A stretch of DNA of 64,000 nt, taken from contig NZ_JACSIT010000153.1 of assembly GCF_014349155.1 (NCBI RefSeq), forward strand, positions 1 to 64,000, written 5' to 3'. Of this stretch, positions 25,071-33,609 are shown piece after piece (the first letter of the stretch is position 1; every line of letters begins with the position of its first letter). The stretch is from Neolewinella lacunae. Its GTDB lineage: Bacteria; Bacteroidota; Bacteroidia; Chitinophagales; Saprospiraceae. Made by a program: the position numbers and the translations under genes. The notes under the pieces are model-generated. The model saw nothing but the letters and a program-made list of their open reading frames with translations. It did not search any database and was not told where the DNA came from.

Positions 25071-25874
25071 TTAGGCCTCCCGTACCAGATCACCTACCAC
25101 AACTGGCCCCGTTCCGCCTTCCCAGCAGGCGTCCATCCCAAAAAGGACTTTGTTGCCGAACTTCCGGAATTTGGCCAGCTCGGCCAGCACCTTCAGGTCG
25201 CTTTCTCCCGATCCGGGCCGTTGGGAAACCATGCTGCAACGGGCGCAGGGCTTCGGAACCCGGAAGTGGTGTTCGCCAATGTGCAGCGCCCGCCAGTGGT
25301 CTTCGCTGAACGCTTCGTCGGTATCCACCACGATGTTGGGCCGGAAGCGGAGAATGGATAAGTCGGGCGTGCCCAGGCGTTCGGCCAGGACCCGGAGGCT
25401 GGCGGTGGTAATGAGGTGGTAGGGAAAGCCGTCGGCGAAGGAAACTTCGTCGCCCGGAGCGGCGTAGCGGACGTCAACGGGCCGAATATCGGCCGGGCCC
25501 ATGTACACCAGGCGGGCACCAGGAATGCCGAGGGTAGCGGTGAGTTGCTCCAGCCCGGGAAAATCAATCAGCGTCGCCCGGAATTGGTCGTCCCAAACCG
25601 TCACGGCAATGCTCTTTGTCCCGTTCCGGGCACCTGCGACCGCGCCCACGGTTTCCCCATCGGAGGCGCGCACGAAATGCAAGTCATCTCCGTGCACCTC
25701 GGCGGCGAAACGGGCCAGGGAAGGAGCGGAGCGGCGGGAAATGAACTTGCCATTGGGCAAGACAAACATCCAGCGGCGATCATCCTGAAAGCCGCGCACG
25801 GCGGGCTCCAGGGAGGGTAAGGATTGCCCTTCCAGGCTCTTGACGGGGTAACGGTAGAGGCTGTGGATCTGCAT
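25071..25874 (-). CDS. MOSC domain protein (molybdenum-cofactor-binding-like, YcbX/mARC type)
   Basis: 267 residues from ATG 25874. An N-terminal MOSC beta-barrel (IHSLYRYPVKSLEGQSLPSL; DRRWMFV) leads into the MOSC domain with FADGFPYHLITTASLRVLAE near 138-157, FRPNIVVDT near 173-181 and the conserved Cys motif KPCARCSMVSQRPGSGE near 207-223. Family members bind molybdenum cofactor through the Cys and catalyse reductions of N-hydroxylated compounds, or carry sulfur; the substrate here is unknown. The start is two bases after the lysA stop codon, so both genes are probably translated from one message. Codons at 25630-25647 coincide with a copy of the GC-rich repeat core. Confidence 0.88.
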   Translation of the reverse strand: MQIHSLYRYPVKSLEGQSLPSLEPAVRGFQDDRRWMFVLPNGKFISRRSAPSLARFAAEVHGDDLHFVRASDGETVGAVAGARNGTKSIAVTVWDDQFRATLIDFPGLEQLTATLGIPGARLVYMGPADIRPVDVRYAAPGDEVSFADGFPYHLITTASLRVLAERLGTPDLSILRFRPNIVVDTDEAFSEDHWRALHIGEHHFRVPKPCARCSMVSQRPGSGESDLKVLAELAKFRKFGNKVLFGMDACWEGGTGPVVVGDLVREA

Positions 25875-25875
25875 G

Positions 25876-27135
25876 TCAGACGGGGGTGGAAGCCGATTTA
25901 AGCACATCCAGTTCTACCTGCGTGCCCAGGATGTCGCGCATCGTTTCCCGCCGGCGAATGAGGTGGGCCTGCCCTTCGTGAACGAGCACTTCGGCCGGGC
26001 GGTAGCGGCTGTTGTAGTTGCTGGCCATCATAAAGCAGTAGGCACCGGCGTTGGCCAGAGCCAGAATGTCGCCCTCGCGCACCTCGCTCAGTTGCCGGTT
26101 GATGCCGAAGGTGTCGGTTTCGCAGATGTAGCCCACGACGTTGTAAATCCGGAGCTTGCCCTCGGGATTGGAAATATTGGTGATGTGGTGGTAAGCATCG
26201 TAAAACATGGGGCGGATGAGGTGGTTGAGGCCGCTATCCACGCCGGCAAATACGGAGGCAGTGGTGGTTTTTACGACGTTGGTCCGCACCAGAAAGTGTC
26301 CCGCCTCGCTTACCAGGAATTTCCCTGGCTCGAACATCAGTTCCAGATCCCGTCCGTAACTCTCGCAAAAGGCGTTGAAGCGGGCACCGAGGCGTTCGCC
26401 CAACTCCTCAATGTCGGTCGCAATGCCGCCTTCCTGGTAGGGCACCTTGAAGCCGGAGCCGAAGTCGAGGTAATCCAGATCGGGGAAATCCGCAGCGGCG
26501 CGGAGCAGAATTTCGACGGCCTGGAGGAATACCTGGGCGTCGTAAATGTCGGACCCGGTGTGCATGTGCAGGCCTTCAATTTTGAGGCCGAGGGCGCTGA
26601 CGACCTTCAGCACGTGGGGAACCTGGTGGATGCTGATGCCGAACTTGGAATCGATGTGCCCGACGCTGATCTTGCTGTTGCCGCCCGCCATGATGTGGGG
26701 GTTGATGCGGATGCAGATCGGGATTTCGGGGTGAATGGCCCCGAATTGTTCGAGGATGGAGATGTTGTCAATGTTGATGCGCACGCCCAGCGCGGTGGCT
26801 TCCAGCACCTCATCCAGGCCCACGCAGTTGGGGGTGTAGATGATGTCGTGGGGCGCAAACCCGGCCAGCAGGCCCGTTTCCACTTCCTGGACGGACACCG
26901 TATCGAGGCCGCAGCCCCAGCGTTGGAAAAGGCGGAGGACGTTGACGTTGGTCAGTGCCTTGCACGCGTAGTTGATGCGCAGACGTTTAACGCTGTCGAA
27001 GGCCTTGGTAATCCGCTGGTACTGCCGCAGCATCGTGGCAGAGTCGTACACGTACAAAGGGGCTTGAAATTGCTCTACCAGTTGGAGGGCATCCACGCCG
27101 CCAATCTGGTAGCGGCCTTCGGAAAAAATCATCAT
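25876..27135 (-). CDS. lysA: Diaminopimelate decarboxylase
   Basis: PLP-dependent enzyme that converts meso-diaminopimelate to lysine, last step of lysine synthesis. 419 residues from ATG 27135 (a second ATG follows). The PLP lysine lies in RINYACKALTNVNVL near 51-65; other family motifs are HTGSDI (H-x-GS) near 191-196, EPGKFLVSEAG near 266-276, CETDTFGINRQL near 331-342 and NAGAYCFMMASNYNSR near 352-367. Upstream codons to 27213 are unlikely. It is followed at once by the MOSC gene. Confidence 0.95.
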   Translation of the reverse strand: MMIFSEGRYQIGGVDALQLVEQFQAPLYVYDSATMLRQYQRITKAFDSVKRLRINYACKALTNVNVLRLFQRWGCGLDTVSVQEVETGLLAGFAPHDIIYTPNCVGLDEVLEATALGVRINIDNISILEQFGAIHPEIPICIRINPHIMAGGNSKISVGHIDSKFGISIHQVPHVLKVVSALGLKIEGLHMHTGSDIYDAQVFLQAVEILLRAAADFPDLDYLDFGSGFKVPYQEGGIATDIEELGERLGARFNAFCESYGRDLELMFEPGKFLVSEAGHFLVRTNVVKTTTASVFAGVDSGLNHLIRPMFYDAYHHITNISNPEGKLRIYNVVGYICETDTFGINRQLSEVREGDILALANAGAYCFMMASNYNSRYRPAEVLVHEGQAHLIRRRETMRDILGTQVELDVLKSASTPV

Positions 27136-28082
27136 GTAGCGTAATCGTTTAAAAGTCTTTTGGGGGAAACGCAATGGCAAGGGCCGGGGTTGCCTGACGC
27201 GGGCCGTACCCACCCGGGGGGCTTGTTAGGAGGCGGGGCGCGGCCGCAGGTGCAAAGTTAGGCCTTAGGAAGCAAGGGAAGGAGCCCAAGAGCCATTCCA
27301 GGCGCACCAGGCCCATTTCTGGACAAGAATAAGCAAACGAGGTGCCCAGAAAGCAGCAATCCCGACCAAAAAGTTGACCAGGATTGCCGCTGATATGTGT
27401 ATGAGAGACGAAAAAATGAAATTCAATCCGAAAACTCCAGTCGCAAAAAGCAAGGCCGCGTAGCGCCTACCCCGCGAATTGGAATAGAGAGCATGGGAAA
27501 AAACAGGAAGGATAGAAAAGGGACGACTTTCCGGAAGAAGAAAGTCTGGGTCCTTGAGCACCAGCCACGAGGCCGGAGGGATTTGCCAGGGTGACACCGT
27601 ACCAAGAGTCTGACAGGCCCGCCAAAACGGACCATAACGCTCCCCTACCCCTGCCAGAGCAGACCAAAATACCGGTAAGGCCGGCAGAAGCTGTGGGTGT
27701 ATTGCTTTTCAAGAAAGACGTGTGGTAAATGAACAAATGGTTCTACCGCCCGGGGGGGCGTTGGTACGGGATGACCTACACGTTGTTGTAAAGCTCTTAC
27801 AGGGAGCAAGGCATTTCAGCGAAAGGCAGAGACCTTAGAATGAGTACTTACTTGCTGTCCTGCGCAGGAGGCGACGCTCCTCTACAGGTCTTTATTTTTC
27901 ATGTTTGACGTATCCGCTTAAAACCGCTGTAAAGTTAAACAAATGTCAGAAGGTTGCAAGTGTTTTTTAGCAGGGCAATGGATTTTTTGGCTTCTAAATC
28001 CACTTTTTTACGGTCCAAAGTTGGATGGTTTCTGAGGGGCAGGAACCAGTCCCAGCAGCACTTCAGCCTGATGCGCGGTTGT
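27136..28082. other. Large intergenic region, no confident gene
   Basis: Contains one GC-rich repeat core (27235-27253). A leftward frame at 27597-27265 would encode 110 residues with a hydrophobic stretch (VFGLNFIFSSLIHISAAILV) typical of membrane helices, but the frame lacks a credible start context, and another frame at 27736-27467 overlaps it; a decayed membrane-protein gene is possible. The segment 27780-27960 contains AGGAGGCGACGCTCCT and CCTGCGCAGG palindromes but matches no RNA family I recognise. Confidence 0.4.
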
Positions 28083-29732
28083 TTAGCGCCAGTTTTTGAA
28101 GGCATTGATTAATCCGTTGGTACTGCTGTCGTGGCTGGAAACCGGCGTTTCGTCACCTAATTCCGGCAGAATAGCCTTAGCCAGCTGTTTACCCAATTCT
28201 ACCCCCCACTGGTCGAAACTGTAGATGTTCCAGATGATGCCTTGGGTGAAGATTTTGTGTTCGTAGAGGGCGATCAGCTGGCCCAGGACGTAGGGAGAAA
28301 TTTTCTTTGCGAGGATAGAATTGGTTGGTCGGTTGCCATCGAAGACCTTGAAAGGCATCAGTTTGCGGATCTCCTGCTCGCTTTTGCCCTCCTTTTTCAG
28401 TTCTTTGGTCACCTGGGCGGCCGTCTTGCCGTTCATCAGGGCTTCGGTTTGGGCGAAGAAGTTGCTGAGGAGGATGGCGTGGTGCTCGCCGATGGGGTTG
28501 TGAGAGATGGCAGGGGCGATAAAATCGCAGGGGATGAGGCGCGTGCCCTGGTGAATGAGCTGGTAGAAGGCATGTTGGCCATTAGTGCCGGGCTCGCCCC
28601 AGATGATGGGTCCCGTGGCGTAATCGACGGGGTTGCCCGCCCGGTCCACGCTCTTGCCGTTGCTTTCCATGTTGCCTTGCTGGAAGTAGGCCGGGAAGCG
28701 ATGCAGGTACTGATCGTAGGGCAAGATCGCCTCCGTCTCAGCCCCGAAGAAATTGGTGTACCAGATGCCGATGAGGGCGAGTTTTACGGGGAGGTTTTCG
28801 GAGAAAGGCGCGGTGCGGAAGTGCTGGTCCATGCTGTACATCCCCTCGAGCAAGCCAGCGAAGTGTTCGTAGCCTACCGTCAGGGCAATGCTGAGGCCAA
28901 TGGCGCTGGAGAGGGAGTAGCGTCCGCCGACCCAATCCCAGAAACCAAACATATTGGCTTCGTCGATGCCGAATTCCGTGACGGCCTCCGCGTTGGTGCT
29001 CAGGGCCACGAAGTGCTTGGCGACGTCCGCCGCCGATCCGCCATTGTCATAAAACCACTGCCGGGCGCTGCGCGCGTTGGTCATGGTTTCCTGGGTGGTG
29101 AAGGTCTTCGAGGCGATGAGGAACAGGGTGGTTTCGGGGTCCACCTTCCTGAGGACTTCGGCCAGGTGGCTGCCGTCGATGTTGCTGACGAAGTATACTT
29201 CCCGGCCAGCAATCCAGTAAGGCTTCAATGCTTCGGTGACCATCACGGGCCCCAGGTCGGAGCCCCCGATGCCGATGTTGACCACCTGGGTGAGGGGCTT
29301 ACCGGTATAGCCGAGGTGCTGCCCGCTGTGAATTTTCTGGCAGAACTTTTCCATCTGGTCCAGGACGCCGCGCACGGCTGGCATCACGTCTTCGCCAGCT
29401 ACCTTAATGGCCGCATCGCCCCGGTTGCGCAGGGCAACGTGGAGTACGGAGCGGCCCTCGGTGCCATTGATGACCTTACCGGTGAACATGGCTTCGGTGG
29501 CTTCCCGCAGGCCACACTCCTCCGCCAGGCGGTAAAGCACGTCCAGAACATCCGGCGTGAGGAGATTCTTGGAGTAGTCCACCAGAATGTCTTCGAAAGT
29601 CTGGCTGAAATGGGCAAACCGGTCGGGGTCTTGCGCGAAAAGATCCTTCAAATGCCGCCCCTCCATTTCGTGGGCCAGCATTTCAAGTTCTTTCCAGGCG
29701 AGGGTGTAGGTGGGGTCGATGGAAGGCAGCAT
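28083..29732 (-). CDS. pgi: Glucose-6-phosphate isomerase
   Basis: 549-residue cytosolic enzyme interconverting glucose-6-phosphate and fructose-6-phosphate in glycolysis and gluconeogenesis. Sequence signs are [16 protein letters not shown] near 156-171, [13 protein letters not shown] near 209-221, the PGI signature around [14 protein letters not shown] near 270-283, and [10 protein letters not shown] with the ring-opening His near 389-398. Length is as in the E. coli enzyme. ATG 29732 matches the usual N-terminus (the 54 codons above it overlap the upstream promoter region). Single gene; the next gene is divergent. Confidence 0.96.
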   Translation of the reverse strand: MLPSIDPTYTLAWKELEMLAHEMEGRHLKDLFAQDPDRFAHFSQTFEDILVDYSKNLLTPDVLDVLYRLAEECGLREATEAMFTGKVINGTEGRSVLHVALRNRGDAAIKVAGEDVMPAVRGVLDQMEKFCQKIHSGQHLGYTGKPLTQVVNIGIGGSDLGPVMVTEALKPYWIAGREVYFVSNIDGSHLAEVLRKVDPETTLFLIASKTFTTQETMTNARSARQWFYDNGGSAADVAKHFVALSTNAEAVTEFGIDEANMFGFWDWVGGRYSLSSAIGLSIALTVGYEHFAGLLEGMYSMDQHFRTAPFSENLPVKLALIGIWYTNFFGAETEAILPYDQYLHRFPAYFQQGNMESNGKSVDRAGNPVDYATGPIIWGEPGTNGQHAFYQLIHQGTRLIPCDFIAPAISHNPIGEHHAILLSNFFAQTEALMNGKTAAQVTKELKKEGKSEQEIRKLMPFKVFDGNRPTNSILAKKISPYVLGQLIALYEHKIFTQGIIWNIYSFDQWGVELGKQLAKAILPELGDETPVSSHDSSTNGLINAFKNWR

Positions 29733-29917
29733 ACGGATTCTTTTGGGGACTTGAAGGCCAGTCAGCGGGGGCGAAAATAAGACCAAGGCGACCGCACCGC
29801 CGCTTTTAATGCCGAAAATTATGAACCTTCCTTTTCTTGTTCCGTTGGAGAGGGCGTGGGATCCAGGGCAGATTGCCGGAATCACCCACCGCAATTAGTA
29901 AACCAAACCAACTCAAA

Positions 29918-31048
29918 ATGAAACGTATCTTTTTATCCTTGCTCACCCTCGTGAGCCTGTCCTTCTTTGTGCCTGCCACTATCGCAGCACAAGACATGAG
30001 CGACAAAAACATCGTTGAAATCGCCGCCGGAAACGACGATTTCTCCACCCTCGTTACCGCTGTTAAGGCTGCTGGCCTGGCAGAAACCCTCATGGGCGAA
30101 GGCCCCTTCACCGTCTTTGCACCGACGAACGCCGCCTTTGACGCCCTGCCCGCAGGACTCGTCGAAGCCCTGGTAAAGCCCGAAAACAAAGCCACGCTCC
30201 AGAAAATCCTCACCTACCACGTAGTGGCTGGTAAACTTCCCGCTACCGACGTAGTTGCGGGCATTAAAAGCAACGGTGGCACCCTGAGCGCCACCACCGT
30301 ATCCGGCGGAGGCTTCTCCGTCATGCAAGACATGAACGCCGTGAAAATCAAAGACGGGAAAGGCAGTGTAGCAACGGTTGTGACTACTGACATCATGGCC
30401 AGCAATGGTGTCATTCACGTGATCGACAAAGTGCTCATCCCCGCCGACGTGGACCCCGCCGCGCTCCTGAAAAAGAAGATGGGTGCGATGGAAGACAAAA
30501 TGGGCACGATGGATGACCAAAAAATGGAAGAAGGCAAAATGATGACCACCAGGATGGAGGCTAAGTCTGGCCAATCCAAGATGATGACCTCCAATGACGG
30601 TCCTACGATCGTTGCCGCTGCCAAGTCAAACAACGATTTCTCTACCCTGACGACCGCCATCGGTGCGGCTGGCCTGGTGGAGACCTTCGAAGGCGCTGGT
30701 GAGTACACCGTATTTGCCCCCACCAACAAGGCATTCGATGCGCTGCCCGAAGGAACGGTGAACAACCTGGTAACCAATGATAAGGAAACCCTTAAGGGCA
30801 TCCTGGCCTACCACGTAGTTCCCGCCCGTCTCACGGCAGGCCAACTGACCGCCGCCATCAAAGCCAACAAAAACTACTACGTGATGCAGACCCTCGGTGG
30901 CCAGAGCATCGTTGCGACGATCAAAGATGGCAAGGTACAGATCATCGACGGCAACGGCAACCGTTCTACGGTAGTTACGACCGACGTCAACGCCAGCAAC
31001 GGAGTAATCCACGCCATTGACACGGTCATTATGCCCAAGTCTAAGTAA
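29918..31048 (+). CDS. Secreted protein with two fasciclin domains
   Basis: 376 residues. Signal peptide ends near TIAAQ (residue 24). Two FAS1 domains at about 30-167 and 225-375 each show the paired motifs: GPFTVFAPTNAAFDALPAG with YHVVAGKL, and GEYTVFAPTNKAFDALPEG with YHVVPARL. They are joined by a Met/Lys-rich linker (MGAMEDKMGTMDDQKMEEGK, about 186-205), unusual in composition. FAS1 domains mediate adhesion or ligand binding at the cell surface. A strong intrinsic terminator follows. ATG 29918 directly precedes the signal peptide. Confidence 0.93.
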   Translation: MKRIFLSLLTLVSLSFFVPATIAAQDMSDKNIVEIAAGNDDFSTLVTAVKAAGLAETLMGEGPFTVFAPTNAAFDALPAGLVEALVKPENKATLQKILTYHVVAGKLPATDVVAGIKSNGGTLSATTVSGGGFSVMQDMNAVKIKDGKGSVATVVTTDIMASNGVIHVIDKVLIPADVDPAALLKKKMGAMEDKMGTMDDQKMEEGKMMTTRMEAKSGQSKMMTSNDGPTIVAAAKSNNDFSTLTTAIGAAGLVETFEGAGEYTVFAPTNKAFDALPEGTVNNLVTNDKETLKGILAYHVVPARLTAGQLTAAIKANKNYYVMQTLGGQSIVATIKDGKVQIIDGNGNRSTVVTTDVNASNGVIHAIDTVIMPKSK

Positions 31049-31089
31049 ACTTCGAAGAGGCAGGAACCTCCCGCTTCCTTCGTCGACAC

Positions 31090-31125
31090 GGCGCTTCCCT
31101 CCCCCGGGGAAGCGCCATTTTTTTT
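31090..31125 (+). terminator. Intrinsic terminator after the fasciclin gene
   Basis: GGCGCTTCCC (31090-31099) pairs with GGGAAGCGCC (31107-31116) around TCCCCCG, followed by ATTTTTTTT. It is 41 bp after the stop codon and separates this gene from gldA. Confidence 0.9.
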
Positions 31126-31176
31126 GTGGTGCAAGGGGTCCTCGGCGGGGCCCCTCTCTACTCCTTCCGATTTTTT

Positions 31177-31184
31177 TACTTTTG
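31177..31184 (+). promoter_or_regulatory. Bacteroidota -7 box upstream of gldA
   Basis: TACTTTTG matches the Bacteroidota -7 consensus TAnnTTTG exactly and lies about 75 bp before the likely gldA start, after the preceding terminator. No clear -33 TTG was found at the ideal distance, so confidence is moderate. Confidence 0.5.
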
Positions 31185-31258
31185 CGGGAGCAAAAACGGG
31201 GCTGGCGGCACGTTTACCCTCCGCAACTTCTCCGCAGCCCTCCTTCAATCTCCTGCCT

Positions 31259-32179
31259 TTGTCCGTTACCGTCAACAACCTCAGCAAAATCTACGGCGAG
31301 CAGCGTGCGCTCGATGCCATCTCCTTTTCCGCCGAACCGGGCAGTATTCTCGGCTTCCTCGGGCCCAACGGCGCTGGCAAGACCACGACGATGAAAATCC
31401 TCACCTGTTACCTGAGCCAGAGCAGTGGAACGGCCACGGTGTGCGGTCATGACGTAGAGAAGGATAGCCTGGCCGTCCGGCGGGAAGTCGGCTACCTGCC
31501 GGAGCACAATCCATTGTACAAGGACATGTACGTGCGGGAGTACCTGGGTTTTGCTGCAAGGGCCAACGGGGTATCCAAACCGGGGTCCCGCATTGAAGAA
31601 ATGATCGAGATGACGGGCTTGGGCCGCGAAAGCCACAAGCTCATCGGTGCCCTTTCGAAAGGATACCGGCAGCGGGTGGGGCTGGCCCAGGCGATGCTCC
31701 ACGATCCGAAGGTGCTCATTCTCGATGAGCCCACCAGCGGACTCGACCCCAACCAGCTGGCGGAAATCCGTGACCTGATCATCCGCCTGGGTAAAGAAAA
31801 GACGGTGATTTTGAGCACCCACATTATGCAGGAAGTACAGGTGATGTGCGACCGGGTGATCATCATCGATCGCGGAAAGCTGGTGGCGGACGACCCCATC
31901 GACCGGCTGCGCCAACGGATGGCGGGCAGCAGTTCCTTGCTGGTGACCTTTAACAAACGGCCGGAGGAACACCTGCTGGCCAAAATCTCTGGCGTGGCGC
32001 GGGTGGAAGCCAACCCCAACGGCACGGGGTACCGTCTTTACCTCAAGCCAGGTGCTGACCCCCGGGAGGAGGTTTTCCGCTTTGCCGTCGCCCAGCAACT
32101 GGTCTTGTTGGGCATGCAACGGGAAGACTTGAGCGTGGAAGACGTCTTCCGGGCCCTCACGAAATCCTCCGCCGCCTAA
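31259..32179 (+). CDS. gldA: GldA-type ABC transporter ATP-binding protein
   Basis: 306-residue ATPase that would power the GldFG membrane part, required for gliding motility in Flavobacterium. TTG 31259 is preferred as start because family members begin at this point (LSVTVNNLSKIYGEQRALD); ATG 31124 lies within the terminator T-tract. Walker A is GPNGAGKTTTM near 34-44, Q-loop region EVGYLPEHNPLYKDMYVREY, signature LSKGYRQRVGLAQA, Walker B VLILDEPTSGLDPNQ, and switch His in LSTHIMQEVQ. It heads the group gldA-hypothetical-gldF. Confidence 0.88.
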   Translation: MSVTVNNLSKIYGEQRALDAISFSAEPGSILGFLGPNGAGKTTTMKILTCYLSQSSGTATVCGHDVEKDSLAVRREVGYLPEHNPLYKDMYVREYLGFAARANGVSKPGSRIEEMIEMTGLGRESHKLIGALSKGYRQRVGLAQAMLHDPKVLILDEPTSGLDPNQLAEIRDLIIRLGKEKTVILSTHIMQEVQVMCDRVIIIDRGKLVADDPIDRLRQRMAGSSSLLVTFNKRPEEHLLAKISGVARVEANPNGTGYRLYLKPGADPREEVFRFAVAQQLVLLGMQREDLSVEDVFRALTKSSAA

Positions 32180-32189
32180 ATCTTGCCCG

Positions 32190-32846
32190 ATGCTCCGCTT
32201 TTTACTCTTTTTCCTGCTGGCGAGCCCTTGTTGGGGGCAGGCAGATTCGCTGCCTTTCAATGCCGATTACCGTTTCCCCGACGGAGTGTACCTCAGCCAC
32301 GCGGCCCTGCTGGCCAACCAACCCGACCTGGGCTGGGAGTTCATCGACGGGGAGATGGTGCAGTTGCCCGAGGATTACCGCGTACAAATTGCCAACTACG
32401 GCTACAAGGACGTGCGAATTGACCAAAATATCCTGCCTTACGCCATCAGCCTGGACGGCATGCCCTACCTGTTCGTCCGTAAAAATGAGCGCCGCGACTA
32501 TTACGAGTTCGCCGGCCTGCGCATTATGGGCACCCTCTCCACCCTCCGCTACGATACGACGGTCCACACCCGGCAGCTCATGAAAGCCTATAACCCGGTC
32601 AATGGCCAACCTTTTCGGGAGGCCTGGGTAGAGCGGGACAAAACCTTGCCGGTCAACAAAATACTGCACCTGCGCTCCGGCGCCCTCCTTCCCTTCACGC
32701 GGCAAAACCTGCTGCGGCTCTGCGCGGATGACCGCGAGCTGGCCGAAGCCCTCGGTAAGCTTTCCGACGGTCAGCAAGACCTGCTGCTGCGGGCGCTGCG
32801 TTTGTATGACGACCGCCACCCCGTATATTTGCCGATTCGCCCGTAG
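32190..32846 (+). CDS. Exported protein of unknown function between gldA and gldF
   Basis: 218 residues with signal peptide (cleavage near CWGQ). I recognise no domain. Features are DLGWEFIDGEMVQLPEDY near 46-63, then a charged middle part and a helical Leu-rich C-terminus (LRLCADDRELAEALGKL). The gene starts 10 bp after gldA and ends 30 bp before gldF, so it is almost certainly co-transcribed with the gliding ABC genes; a periplasmic role in that system or simple hitchhiking are both possible. Confidence 0.75.
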   Translation: MLRFLLFFLLASPCWGQADSLPFNADYRFPDGVYLSHAALLANQPDLGWEFIDGEMVQLPEDYRVQIANYGYKDVRIDQNILPYAISLDGMPYLFVRKNERRDYYEFAGLRIMGTLSTLRYDTTVHTRQLMKAYNPVNGQPFREAWVERDKTLPVNKILHLRSGALLPFTRQNLLRLCADDRELAEALGKLSDGQQDLLLRALRLYDDRHPVYLPIRP

Positions 32847-32876
32847 GACGGGCGGCACCGCGCCGAAACAATATCC

Positions 32877-33608
32877 ATGATAGCTATTTTCCGCAAGGAG
32901 ATCAACGCCTTTTTCAGTAGCCTCATCGGTTACCTCGTCATTGCCGTCTTTCTGCTGGTGATGGGCCTTTTTCTTTTCGTCTTCCCCGAAACCAGCCTGC
33001 TGGACTTCGGCTACGCCAGCCTGGGGCCCTTTTTCACCCTCGCTCCGAACGTGCTTACCTTCATCATCCCGGCCATCTGTATGCGGGCCTTTGCGGAGGA
33101 ACGGCAAACGGGGGCCATCGAACTGCTCGTCACGCGCCCGCTGCGCGACGTTGACATCGTCTTAGGGAAATTCCTGGCCTGCCTCACCTTAGTGGTCATT
33201 GCACTGCTTCCAACGGCCCTCTACTATTACACCATCTACCAATTGGGGGCTCCGGTGGGGAACATCGATGCCGGGGGAACCATTGGCAGCTACCTCGGCC
33301 TGCTGTTTTTGGCCATGGCGTTTGTGTCCATCGGGCTGTTTGCTAGTTCTTTGACGAGTAACCAAATCGTCAGTTTTCTGCTGGCGCTGGCCCTGACCTT
33401 TTGGTGCTATTTTGGCTTCGATCTGCTGGCCAGCCTGCCGGTCTTCTACCTCAATGGCGAGTCTTTTATAGCGTCGTTGGGAATGCAGGACCATTTCCGC
33501 AGCCTGGGCCGGGGTCTGATTGACAGTCGGGATGTGGTCTATTTCCTGAGCGTAACGGCCTTCTTCCTGCTGCTGACGGTGATCAGTCTGGAACGGCGGA
33601 AGTGGTAG
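32877..33608 (+). CDS. gldF: GldF-type ABC transporter permease
   Basis: 243 residues, with six predicted membrane spans of the ABC-2 permease type. The start IFRKEINAFFSSLIGYLVIA and the segment PFFTLAPNVLTFIIPAICMR followed by RQTGAIELLVTRPLRDVDIV (about 81-100) are characteristic of GldF. It should pair with GldA and normally with GldG, but no gldG follows: the next gene is convergent, its stop one base away. Third gene of the gldA group. Confidence 0.92.
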   Translation: MIAIFRKEINAFFSSLIGYLVIAVFLLVMGLFLFVFPETSLLDFGYASLGPFFTLAPNVLTFIIPAICMRAFAEERQTGAIELLVTRPLRDVDIVLGKFLACLTLVVIALLPTALYYYTIYQLGAPVGNIDAGGTIGSYLGLLFLAMAFVSIGLFASSLTSNQIVSFLLALALTFWCYFGFDLLASLPVFYLNGESFIASLGMQDHFRSLGRGLIDSRDVVYFLSVTAFFLLLTVISLERRKW

Positions 33609-33609
33609 G

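Noticed and set aside
28242-29780. Plus-strand 512-codon frame opposite pgi
   Set aside because: Shadow frame; pgi on the minus strand has all family motifs.
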